Assembly: GCF_008727865.1 (NCBI RefSeq)
Contig: NZ_VTWU01000001.1
Span: 558,001 to 622,000 of the forward strand
From: Hymenobacter busanensis
GTDB taxonomy: Bacteria; Bacteroidota; Bacteroidia; Cytophagales; Hymenobacteraceae
Reading direction: 5' to 3'
Length of the DNA: 64,000 nt
Part shown: one piece after another, positions 34,129 through 41,381 of the stretch
Layout of the letters: every line of letters begins with the position of its first letter
Numbering within the stretch: position 1 is the stretch's first letter
Program-made: the position numbers and the translations under genes
The notes under the pieces: generated by a model
Seen by the model: only the letters and a program-made list of their open reading frames with translations
Told to the model about the DNA's origin: nothing
Databases searched by the model: none

Positions 34129-34728
34129 ATGTCCAAAGCCGAGCGCACCCGCCAGTTCATCATTGAGCAAACGGCCCCCATCTTCAACAAGCTGGGGTAC
34201 GCGGGCACGTCGATGAGCGACCTGACAGCCGCCACCGGACTGACCAAGGGTGCCATCTACGGCAACTTCGAGAACAAGGAGGAAGTGGCGCTGGCCGCCT
34301 TCGACTACAACCTGGGGCTGGTGCAGGAAGGCCTGCGGGCCGGCCTCCACGGCGGCGCCACGGTGCGCGAGCAGCTGCTGGCCATGCCGCGCTTCTACCG
34401 CGAGGCCTACCCGCACTTCTGCCAGCAGGGTGGCTGCCCCATCCTGAACGCGGCCATCGAAACCGACGACGCGCCGCCCACGGCCCTGCGCCAGCGCGTG
34501 CAGGCCAGCCTGGCCCGTTGGCACCGGCACGTGGCGCGCCTCATCGAGCAGGGCCAGCAAACCGGCGAAATCCGCCCCGCGGCCGAGGCGGGCCGCTACG
34601 CCACGTTGTTCATTGCCCTCACCGAAGGCGGCATCATGGTGGCCAAAGCCACCGGCGACCCGGCTGCCCTTTACACCAGTCTGGCCCACATCGAGCAGCT
34701 GATCGAAACCGAGCTGGCAAGCAGCTAA
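34129..34728 (+). CDS. TetR/AcrR-family transcriptional regulator
   Basis: 199-residue repressor from ATG 34129 (an ATG at 34105 lies in the promoter). N-terminal helix-turn-helix: RTRQFIIEQTAPIFNKLGYA, then MSDLTAATGLTKGAIYGNFENKEEVALAAF, the classic TetR recognition region. The C-terminal ligand domain (CPILNAAIETDDAPP) matches the TetR_C group often found beside enoyl/ketoacyl or SDR genes. It likely represses itself and the downstream beta-ketoacyl synthase through two near-identical palindromes. The effector is unknown. Not obviously related to the pectin genes. Confidence 0.93.
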   Translation: MSKAERTRQFIIEQTAPIFNKLGYAGTSMSDLTAATGLTKGAIYGNFENKEEVALAAFDYNLGLVQEGLRAGLHGGATVREQLLAMPRFYREAYPHFCQQGGCPILNAAIETDDAPPTALRQRVQASLARWHRHVARLIEQGQQTGEIRPAAEAGRYATLFIALTEGGIMVAKATGDPAALYTSLAHIEQLIETELASS

Positions 34729-34747
34729 CCTTTTTTTGCCTGAAAAT

Positions 34748-34761
34748 ATACCATTTGGTAT
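34748..34761. promoter_or_regulatory. Operator O2, second TetR-type palindrome
   Basis: ATACCATTTGGTAT, arms ATACC/GGTAT as in O1 and with TA extending both sides, sits 26 bases before the ketoacyl synthase start. A TTTG at 34735-34738 may be its -33 element. Confidence 0.75.
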
Positions 34762-34787
34762 AAAATGCACACCAACCTTTTTCTCCC

Positions 34788-36041
34788 ATGCCTGAGCTAA
34801 AACGCGTGGTCATTACGGGCGTCGGGGCGCTGACGCCCATCGGCAACACGGCTGTGGCCTTCGGCCAGGCCCTGCGCGCCGGCGTCAGCGGGGCCGGCCC
34901 CATCACCCGCTTCGACGCCACGAAGTTCAAGACCCGCTTTGCCTGCGAAATCAAGGGCTTCGAGCCGCTGGACTTCTTCGAGCGGACCGAGGCGCGCAAG
35001 TGCGACCCGTTCACCCAGTACGCCCTGGTGGCCGCCGACGAGGCCATCCGGCACGCCGGGCTGGATTTCGCGGGGCTGAACCGCAACCGCATCGGCGTCA
35101 TCTGGGGCTCGGGCGTGGGCGGGCTGGGCACCTTGCAGGAGCAGCTGCTGGAGTTTGCCGCCGGTGATGGGACGCCGCGCTTTAACCCGTTTCTGGGCAC
35201 CAAGATGCTGGTGAACATTGCCGCCGGGCTGATTTCCATCCGCCACGGGTTGCGCGGACTGAACTTCGCCGTGGTCTCGGCCTGCGCCACCTCCACCACG
35301 GCCCTGATCGAAGCCTTCAACTACCTGCGCTGGGGCCAGGCCGACGTGCTGATTGCGGGCGGCTCCGAAGCGGCCATCAACGCGGTGGGGGTGGGCAGCT
35401 ACAACGCCCTGCGTGCCCTTTCCACCCGCAATGACGACCCCGTCACGGCCTCACGGCCCTTCGACGCGGCGCGCGACGGGTTCGTGGTGGGCGAGGGGGC
35501 CGGGGCCTTGGTGCTGGAAGAGTACGAGCACGCCCGGCGCCGCGGGGCCACCATTCTGGCCGAGGTAGTCGGCGGGGGCATGGCCGCCGATGCCTACCAC
35601 CTTACCGGCACCCACCCCGAGGGCGAAGGCGCCACCCTCAGCATGCAGGCGGCCCTGGACGACGCCGGTTTGCACGCGGCCCAAATCGATTACCTGAACG
35701 CCCACGCCACTTCCACCGGCCTGGGCGACGCCTCCGAGCTGCGGGCCATTGCCCGGGTATTCGGACCCGCGCCGCACTTGCACATCAGCGCCACCAAGAG
35801 CATGACCGGGCACCTGCTGGGCGCGGCCGGGGCGGTGGAGGCCATTGCCTGCGTGCAGGCCGTGCAGCAGGACGTGGTGCCGCCCACCATCAACACCCAA
35901 CAGGTCGACGCGGAGTTTGCCCACCTGCAGCTCACGCTCGGGCAGGCTGCCTACCGGCCGGTGGAATACGCCATGAGCAACTCCTTCGGCTTCGGCGGAC
36001 ACACGGCCACCCTCATTGTGCGCAAGTACGAAGACCAATAA
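34788..36041 (+). CDS. Beta-ketoacyl-ACP synthase II-like (FabF-type)
   Basis: 417-residue condensing enzyme of the KAS I/II family, joining malonyl-ACP with an acyl primer. Full catalytic set visible: nucleophilic Cys in VSACATSTTALIEAF (about residue 167), His in LNAHATSTGLGD and the second His in SATKSMTGHLLGAAGAVE. N-terminal VVITGVGALTPIGN and C-terminal SNSFGFGGHTATLIV are typical. As it is controlled by its own TetR operator and lies beside an SDR, it is more likely an accessory or secondary lipid synthase than the housekeeping fabF. Product unknown. Confidence 0.94.
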   Translation: MPELKRVVITGVGALTPIGNTAVAFGQALRAGVSGAGPITRFDATKFKTRFACEIKGFEPLDFFERTEARKCDPFTQYALVAADEAIRHAGLDFAGLNRNRIGVIWGSGVGGLGTLQEQLLEFAAGDGTPRFNPFLGTKMLVNIAAGLISIRHGLRGLNFAVVSACATSTTALIEAFNYLRWGQADVLIAGGSEAAINAVGVGSYNALRALSTRNDDPVTASRPFDAARDGFVVGEGAGALVLEEYEHARRRGATILAEVVGGGMAADAYHLTGTHPEGEGATLSMQAALDDAGLHAAQIDYLNAHATSTGLGDASELRAIARVFGPAPHLHISATKSMTGHLLGAAGAVEAIACVQAVQQDVVPPTINTQQVDAEFAHLQLTLGQAAYRPVEYAMSNSFGFGGHTATLIVRKYEDQ

Positions 36042-36140
36042 AGACGACGTGGTTCCGGCTCGTCACGGCGGGCTGCCTGGCCTTCTGATTTCACCCCGGC
36101 TGCGGCCGGTATTTCCTTCACTTTTCTCACCGACAACGTC

Positions 36141-36896
36141 ATGAAAACCACCAATCACACTGTGCTCATTACGGGCGGCGGCTCGGGTATCGGGCTGGCC
36201 ATTGCGCGCCTGCTGAGCGAGCAGGGCAACCAGGTCATCATCACCGGCCGCAACGAGGCCAAGCTGCAGCAGGCCGCCGCCGCGTTGCCCGGTGTCACGC
36301 CCATTGCCTTTGACGTAAACGATGCTGCCGCCGTGGCGCAGCGCATCGAGGCCGAGTTTGGCGGGCTAAGCCTGCTCATCAACAATGCCGGGTACGCCGA
36401 TGCCTACGAGCTGCTGCCCGGCGCCGGCGCGTACGCCATTGCCGAGGCCGAAATCCATACCAACTACCTGGCCATCGTGCGGCTGACCGAGGCGCTGCTG
36501 CCGGTGCTGACGCGCCAGCCCGAGGCGGCGGTGGTGAACGTGTCGAGCATCGTGGCGTTTGTGCCCTCGGCCGGCATTCCGACCTACGCGGCCAGCAAGG
36601 CGGCGCTGCATTCCTACACCCAGAGCCTGCGCCACACGCTGAGCCAGCACGCGCCCAACGTGAAAGTGTTCGATCTGATGCCGCCGTTGGTGGACACCGA
36701 GCTGTCGGCCGGTATCGGCGGGGCCAGCGGCATTGCGCCCCGGCAGGTGGCCGAGGAGCTGCTGACGGCCCTGGCGCAGGACACGTACGAAATCCACGTC
36801 GGGCAGACGGCCGGCCTCTACCAACTATTCCACGCCGACCCGGCCCAGGCCTTTGCCACGATGAACAGCAGCCTGCGCGCGGCGGAAGCGCACTAG
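36141..36896 (+). CDS. Short-chain dehydrogenase/reductase (DltE-like SDR)
   Basis: 251-residue NAD(P)-dependent oxidoreductase. Nucleotide-binding TGGGSGIGLAIA (residues 10-21), NNAGYAD, catalytic Ser in VNVSSIVAF and Tyr-x3-Lys in PTYAASKAALHSY. The TELSAGIGG tail resembles DltE/YdfG-like SDRs. It lies 99 bases after the FabF-like gene with no feature between, so it is probably in the same TetR-controlled unit; a ketone reduction after the condensation step would make sense. Followed by an intrinsic terminator. Confidence 0.92.
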   Translation: MKTTNHTVLITGGGSGIGLAIARLLSEQGNQVIITGRNEAKLQQAAAALPGVTPIAFDVNDAAAVAQRIEAEFGGLSLLINNAGYADAYELLPGAGAYAIAEAEIHTNYLAIVRLTEALLPVLTRQPEAAVVNVSSIVAFVPSAGIPTYAASKAALHSYTQSLRHTLSQHAPNVKVFDLMPPLVDTELSAGIGGASGIAPRQVAEELLTALAQDTYEIHVGQTAGLYQLFHADPAQAFATMNSSLRAAEAH

Positions 36897-36921
36897 GTAG
36901 CCGTTGGGCGGCCGAACGTGG

Positions 36922-36980
36922 GCAGCGGGCGGGCCGTAGCTGGTGCACCGACTCCGGCCGTGTTCCGCCCGCTGTTTTTC
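36922..36980 (+). terminator. Rho-independent terminator after the SDR gene
   Basis: GCAGCGGGCGG (36922-36932) pairs with CCGCCCGCTG (36966-36975), followed by TTTTT. It serves the plus-strand unit where the two converging arms meet; no matching T-run exists for the minus strand. Confidence 0.7.
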
Positions 36981-36987
36981 CGGACGG

Positions 36988-37266
36988 TTAGTAATGCGAA
37001 TAATCTTCCACCATTTCCCAGGCAGCTGGATTATGGATTTCGTGGGAGTGGGGCCGCTTCAGAATCTTTGGGCCAAATCGGTACTGATAATACAGAATGA
37101 TCAGGTCCTCGGTGAATTCCAGACGGTACTCGGTTTCCGTCGACTCCAGGCGGTACTCCGTAGCTGGCAGCAAGTCAATCTGCTCGCAGCACAGCTCCAG
37201 CCACAGCTGCAATCGGGTGGCGGTGCGGTTATAAAACTCAATGCCGATGATGGGCTTGGAAAACAT
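36988..37266 (-). CDS. Small hypothetical protein (92 aa)
   Basis: I do not recognise this protein. 92 residues from ATG at 37266; the frame can extend to a TTG at 37284. Rich in aromatic and acidic residues, no signal peptide: FSKPIIGIEFYNRTATRLQL, WLELCCEQIDLLP, a duplicated TEYRLE(S/F)TE pair, LYYQYRFGPKI and a HNPAAWEMVEDYSHY end. The beta-sandwich-like pattern and ordinary codon use argue for a real gene over the overlapping plus-strand frame. It lies between the SDR terminator and the DUF5703 gene, 57 bases downstream of the latter's stop, so it may be its last operon member. Confidence 0.6.
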   Translation of the reverse strand: MFSKPIIGIEFYNRTATRLQLWLELCCEQIDLLPATEYRLESTETEYRLEFTEDLIILYYQYRFGPKILKRPHSHEIHNPAAWEMVEDYSHY

Positions 37267-37323
37267 AGCTGGCTGAAACTGCAAGATCCGGCGCCTAAAG
37301 TAGGGCTCGGGCCCTGAGCAGGG

Positions 37324-39741
37324 CTATTGCAGCAGCACTTCCACGTCGGCGCGGCGGAACTCCGGCGTCACTAGTAGCTGGGTGACTTTGCCGTTCTGCA
37401 CGGTGCATTCGACGGTAGTCTGGTAGGGGGCGTGGAGCTTGAAGTGCACGTCCCAGGCGCGGGGCCAGGCGGGCAGCAGGAGGATTTTCCGGTCGTGGGT
37501 CTGCAGCAGCATTTCCTGCAGCCCGATCATGCCGGAGCCGCCCCAGTTGTGGTCGGGCGCCCAGTCGTAGCCGGGGCCCCAGAAGGCGGGGAAGCGGCGG
37601 CCGGAGTCCTGCAGCTTCTGCACCGTGAGGGCGGCGGCTTCGTCGGTGAGGCCGAGGCAGGCGGCGAAGATGTTGTGCTGCTTCCAGCCGACGTGGGAGC
37701 GGAATTTCTGCACGTCCGGGTCGAAGCGGTAGGTGTTCTGGGCCGTTTCCAGATCCGCCTTGCCGATACCGTACAGGCCCCAGGGAAACACTGGGTACAG
37801 CTGTGGGCTTTCCACGTTGTTGACCCGCTCCCAGCTTTTGGCAGGTGAAATCAGCCGGTGCCCGTCGATTTCGCGGAAGCTCAGGGCCGGAATGCGGCTG
37901 AGCATGGCCGTCCACGCCTTGCGCTGCTGCTCCGAGCCGACTTGCGGCGGCAAAGCCAGCAGGCGGGTCAGCACGGTGCGCAAGCCGGCTACCGTGGCGG
38001 TGGAGTTGTAGGCCATCTTGTACGTCTCGGCGCCCGAGCCGGGGTAGAGCACCAGGTGGCCTTCGCCGTCCAGGACTTTGGCGCCGCGCTGCCGGGCCAG
38101 CTGCTGGTAGTGCTGGTCGAAGAAGGTCAGGCAGCTTTCGATGAAGGGCAGGTAGGGCTGCACGTCCTGGGCCGCGTACTGCTCCGCGTCGAGCATCATC
38201 AGGCAGAATTCCAGCACGGTGTCCCACTCGTATTCCAGCCAGGCGTTGTACTCCAGGCCCCGGTCGAAGCTGGCGGGGCGTTTCCAGTTGTACTCGGCGG
38301 GGTTGGGCAGACCGAAGTTTTCGAGCTGCTCGGTAAAGCAGGCGCCGGGGTGCTGCCAGTAGGTCTGGCTGCGCAGCTCGGCGTTTTTGAGGATGCGCAG
38401 GTAGAAGTCGAACTGCGGTTTGAGCAGCGCCGCGTCGCCGCTTTTCAGCAGGGGCCAGTACACCAGGCGCTGGTTCTGGGCCGTGTGCGTGCCGCCGCCC
38501 CAGTTGCGGAAGTCGGGCGTGAACCGGAGCGTGGAGTCGGTCAGGGCCGGGTCGTAGGTGAACAGGCCGCCGTTGAACTTGGTCGGATACGCGCCGAAAG
38601 CGTTGCAGCCGAGCATATAGCGCATCAGCTGGTAATTGCGGCCGGCCTGCCACTCGGGCCGGTTTTCGGCGGCTTGCGTGGGCTGGACGTGGATGAAGCT
38701 GCGCTGCCAGAACGCCCGCCACCAGGCCAGCGTCTGCTGCCGGGCGGCTTTGGGGTTCTGGCGGGCGGCTTTGAGCGTCTGCTGCAGCTCCTGCTGCCAC
38801 TGCTGCAGGCTGGGCGTGTAGCTGGTATGCAGGGCCAGGGTAAGGGCGTGGCGACGGGCGGCGCGGCGGCTTTTCAGCGCGTAGCCGCGGTAGGGCGTGC
38901 GTTGGTACTGGCCATCGGTGGTGCCGGCCGGCTGCATGTCCTGGCCCGTCAGCGCGCCGCCGAAAACCAGGTTCTGCAGCGGGTTGTAGAGCTGCGGCTT
39001 CACCGCGTCGAGGCCCTGCTGGCGCACGGTCACGTCGAATACCGTTTCGGGGCGGTTCTGGTGGACGAACTCGACCGCGTCGCCCCGGAAGCTAAGGCTG
39101 TCGTGGCGGGTTTTGACCTCGCCCTGCGGCGCCCATTTGTAGGAGTTCTGGTTGTTTTCCTTGCCCTTCAGGATGCGGTCCTGGTGCCGCCAGCTTTCGT
39201 AGCGGGCCTCGGCCTGCAGCGGCTGGTTGCTGCTCACCTCGACGTGGACGACCGGCCGGAATACGTCGACCCAGATATGGACCTGGGCGGTAGTGTTGCC
39301 GTTGGTGCCGGTCAGCGTCACGTCGCCCTGCGGCAGGTTCAGCGTCTGCTGAAAGCTGCCTTGCTCAAACGGGTTCGGGGTGAGGCGCAGGCGGACGCGG
39401 CCGAGCTTGAGCAGGCTGTTGTTTTCGTCGAAGGTGCCGCTGCGGGCGGCGAAGAACAGCACGTCCCCGGCTTCGCTCCACACGTTCAGGCCCAGGTCGC
39501 CGCCACCGCAGGGCATGGATTCGGCGCTGTTGCGGCTCGGGCTGGTCCAGGTGATGTTGTTGGTGGGCAGTTCGGGGCTCTGGGCGGCGGCCGGGAGGCA
39601 GGGGAGTAGCAGCAGGATTGCCCAGGTGCTTTTAGCCCGCCGAGGGCGCAGAAGATTGACGCAGAGGACGCAGAAGCTCAGCGCCTGCAGCGGAAAACCT
39701 CCGCGCCCTCGGCGGGCCAAAAAGTCAGCACGAATCCTCAT
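37324..39741 (-). CDS. DUF5703 / GH95-like six-hairpin glycosidase
   Basis: 805-residue exported enzyme. The mature N-terminus NITWTSPSRNSAESMPCGGG, then DLGLNVW and LGRVRLRLTPNPF are typical of DUF5703, a domain resembling the N-terminus of GH95 fucosidases; the middle has an (alpha/alpha)6 barrel (QLMRYMLGCNAFGAYPTKFN, NNVESPQLYPVFPWGLYG) and the C-terminus a beta domain. A glycosidase on fucose- or galactose-like side sugars is a guess. The leader is unusual: residues ~8-36 derive from repeat I (39635-39718), followed by TWAILLLLPCLPAAAQ. ATG 39741 overlaps the stop of the upstream gene (TAATG), so the two are translationally coupled. Confidence 0.82.
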   Translation of the reverse strand: MRIRADFLARRGRGGFPLQALSFCVLCVNLLRPRRAKSTWAILLLLPCLPAAAQSPELPTNNITWTSPSRNSAESMPCGGGDLGLNVWSEAGDVLFFAARSGTFDENNSLLKLGRVRLRLTPNPFEQGSFQQTLNLPQGDVTLTGTNGNTTAQVHIWVDVFRPVVHVEVSSNQPLQAEARYESWRHQDRILKGKENNQNSYKWAPQGEVKTRHDSLSFRGDAVEFVHQNRPETVFDVTVRQQGLDAVKPQLYNPLQNLVFGGALTGQDMQPAGTTDGQYQRTPYRGYALKSRRAARRHALTLALHTSYTPSLQQWQQELQQTLKAARQNPKAARQQTLAWWRAFWQRSFIHVQPTQAAENRPEWQAGRNYQLMRYMLGCNAFGAYPTKFNGGLFTYDPALTDSTLRFTPDFRNWGGGTHTAQNQRLVYWPLLKSGDAALLKPQFDFYLRILKNAELRSQTYWQHPGACFTEQLENFGLPNPAEYNWKRPASFDRGLEYNAWLEYEWDTVLEFCLMMLDAEQYAAQDVQPYLPFIESCLTFFDQHYQQLARQRGAKVLDGEGHLVLYPGSGAETYKMAYNSTATVAGLRTVLTRLLALPPQVGSEQQRKAWTAMLSRIPALSFREIDGHRLISPAKSWERVNNVESPQLYPVFPWGLYGIGKADLETAQNTYRFDPDVQKFRSHVGWKQHNIFAACLGLTDEAAALTVQKLQDSGRRFPAFWGPGYDWAPDHNWGGSGMIGLQEMLLQTHDRKILLLPAWPRAWDVHFKLHAPYQTTVECTVQNGKVTQLLVTPEFRRADVEVLLQ
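39635..39718. repeat. Repeat family I (inside a signal-peptide coding region)
   Basis: 84-base element with 18-base inverted ends, GCCCGCCGAGGGCGCAGA and TCCGCGCCCTCGGCGGGC (one mismatch), and internal GACGCAGAGGACGCAGA motifs. Similar CTCTGCG/CGCAGAG elements are widespread in bacteria as far as I recall. Translated in frame as part of the DUF5703 leader. Confidence 0.85.
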
Positions 39742-41177
39742 TATTGCGCCCAGTCATCCGTGCGAAACGACGACACCGGCAAGCCTTCGGTGCTGAACAA
39801 GGTGGCGCGGGTGAAGTCCTGAAAGGCGTAGCGCACCGCTACCGGCTGCTTCACCGCCTCGGCCGACACCTTCACTACGCTGCCGTCGATGCTGGCTTTG
39901 GCGGGAAACCACTTCTGGTCGGCGCCGGCCACCTCGAAGCCCGTCAGCGCCTCGCCGAAGCTGGTCATGCCGTTGGGCGCGTCGCGGAACTTGACCACGG
40001 CCGTGCCCTCCTTGATTTCCAGCGACTCATACGCCGGACTCACCGCCCCGAAGCCCTTCCGGCCGTAGGTTTTCTGCAGGGCCAGCAACGCCAGCCGCTG
40101 CCCGCCGGGCTCCTTGCGCATCGGGTGGATGCTGGCTTCCTCGCCCACGTCGAGCAGCACGGCCATGGCGGCGTTGGGAATCTGGCTTTCCGCTTTGCGC
40201 TGGGCGTCACGAATCAAGGCGGAGTTGAACTTGCCGCCCTTGTTGTAGGGCGGCAGTTGGGTGTAGTTGTAGGGCGCAATCTGGGCGTAGTAGAACGGAA
40301 ACTCGCCCTGCGCCCACTCCGCGCGCCACTGCTTCACCAGGGCCTGCAGCCGGGCCGGGTACTCGTCGGGGTGCTCGTAGTTCGACTCGCCCTGGTACCA
40401 CAGGGCCCCGCGGATGCCGTAGCCGACGACCGGGTGCAGCATCCCGTTGTAGAGCGTGGTGGGCGTGCGGTTCACCACCTTGATGGAGTCGGTCCGGGGA
40501 GGAATCGGCACGCCCGCGAATTGCCGCAGGGTTTCCTCGCTCAGCCACGCCTCAATGGTGGAGCCCCCGTAGCTGCAGTTGATCAGGCCCACCGGCACGT
40601 GCAGCTGCTCCTGCAAGAGCCGCCCGAAGTAGTAGGCCGTGGCGCTGAAATTGGCTACTGCCTCCGGCTCGGCCACCTTCCAGCTGAAGGGCTTGCTGTT
40701 GTCCTTGGGCGCGGTGCGCGAGTTGCGCGGCACGTTATAGAGGCGGATGTTCGGGTTGGCCGAACGCAGAATGGCCTCGTTGGAGCCCAGAACCGGCTGC
40801 CCTTTGAAGCCCTTCATCGGCATTTCCATGTTCGACTGCCCCCCGCAGAGCCACACCTCGCCCACCAGCACGTTCTGCAGGGTCACCGGCTTGTCGTCGC
40901 CGCTGATGGCCAGGGTATAAGGCCCGCCGGCGGCCGGGGTTTTTACCTTCAGCTTCCAGCGCCCCTTGTCGTCGGCCTGGGCCTGGTATTTCTGCTTGGC
41001 CCAGGAAGGCGCCACGGTGATTTTGCTGCCCGGTTTGGCCCAGCCCCAGACGGCGCACTCGGCCTGCTGCTGGAAAATCATGTTGTCGGTGAAGATGGAG
41101 GGCAGGCGCAGCTCGGCCCGCAGCAGCAGCGGGGCCAGGAGCAGGGCGGCGGAAAGCAGAAGGGGCTTAGTATTCAT
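39741..41177 (-). CDS. Sialate O-acetylesterase-like SGNH carbohydrate esterase
   Basis: 478-residue exported esterase, predicted to remove O-acetyl groups from pectin sugars rather than sialic acid in this context. Signal peptide MNTKPLLLSAALLLAPLLLRA. Mature start LRLPSIFTDNMIFQQQAECA, then an Ig-like insert (KITVAPSWAKQKYQAQ), and the SGNH core with nucleophile Ser in WLCGGQSNMEMPMKGF, Gly/Asn blocks NCSYGGSTIEAWLS and LWYQGESN. The C-terminal half contains the split domain typical of the family. Coupled to DUF5703 by TAATG overlap. Confidence 0.9.
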   Translation of the reverse strand: MNTKPLLLSAALLLAPLLLRAELRLPSIFTDNMIFQQQAECAVWGWAKPGSKITVAPSWAKQKYQAQADDKGRWKLKVKTPAAGGPYTLAISGDDKPVTLQNVLVGEVWLCGGQSNMEMPMKGFKGQPVLGSNEAILRSANPNIRLYNVPRNSRTAPKDNSKPFSWKVAEPEAVANFSATAYYFGRLLQEQLHVPVGLINCSYGGSTIEAWLSEETLRQFAGVPIPPRTDSIKVVNRTPTTLYNGMLHPVVGYGIRGALWYQGESNYEHPDEYPARLQALVKQWRAEWAQGEFPFYYAQIAPYNYTQLPPYNKGGKFNSALIRDAQRKAESQIPNAAMAVLLDVGEEASIHPMRKEPGGQRLALLALQKTYGRKGFGAVSPAYESLEIKEGTAVVKFRDAPNGMTSFGEALTGFEVAGADQKWFPAKASIDGSVVKVSAEAVKQPVAVRYAFQDFTRATLFSTEGLPVSSFRTDDWAQ

Positions 41178-41214
41178 GCCAAACGGATGGCGGAAAATGA
41201 GTTCAGGTAGGGGC

Positions 41215-41366
41215 TGTCATCCTGAGCCAAAGGCGAAGGACCTTCCTCACAACCTGCACAGACGATAAAGTCCAAGCTTCGACGTGCTGATGGCTGGACG
41301 TTGGCGGCTGCGCTTTTCAGTTAGTGCAGGGTTCGGGGAAGGTCCTTCGCTTTGCTCAGGATGACA
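41215..41366. repeat. Repeat family G, inverted-repeat element
   Basis: Left arm TGTCATCCTGAGCCAAAGGC continues to GAAGGACCTTCC; right arm GGAAGGTCCTTCGCTTTGC continues to TCAGGATGACA. About 90 unrelated bases lie between. Fills the gap between the esterase and GH127 genes. Only copy here. Confidence 0.88.
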
Positions 41367-41381
41367 GATGAAAAGCAAGGT

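Noticed and set aside
36943-37317. 124-codon plus-strand frame over the small minus-strand gene
   Set aside because: Starts inside the terminator region and lacks domain-like pattern; the 92-residue minus-strand product looks more protein-like.
37858-39609. 583-codon plus-strand frame opposite the DUF5703 gene
   Set aside because: Same reason: GC-rich antisense artefact with no recognisable domain.
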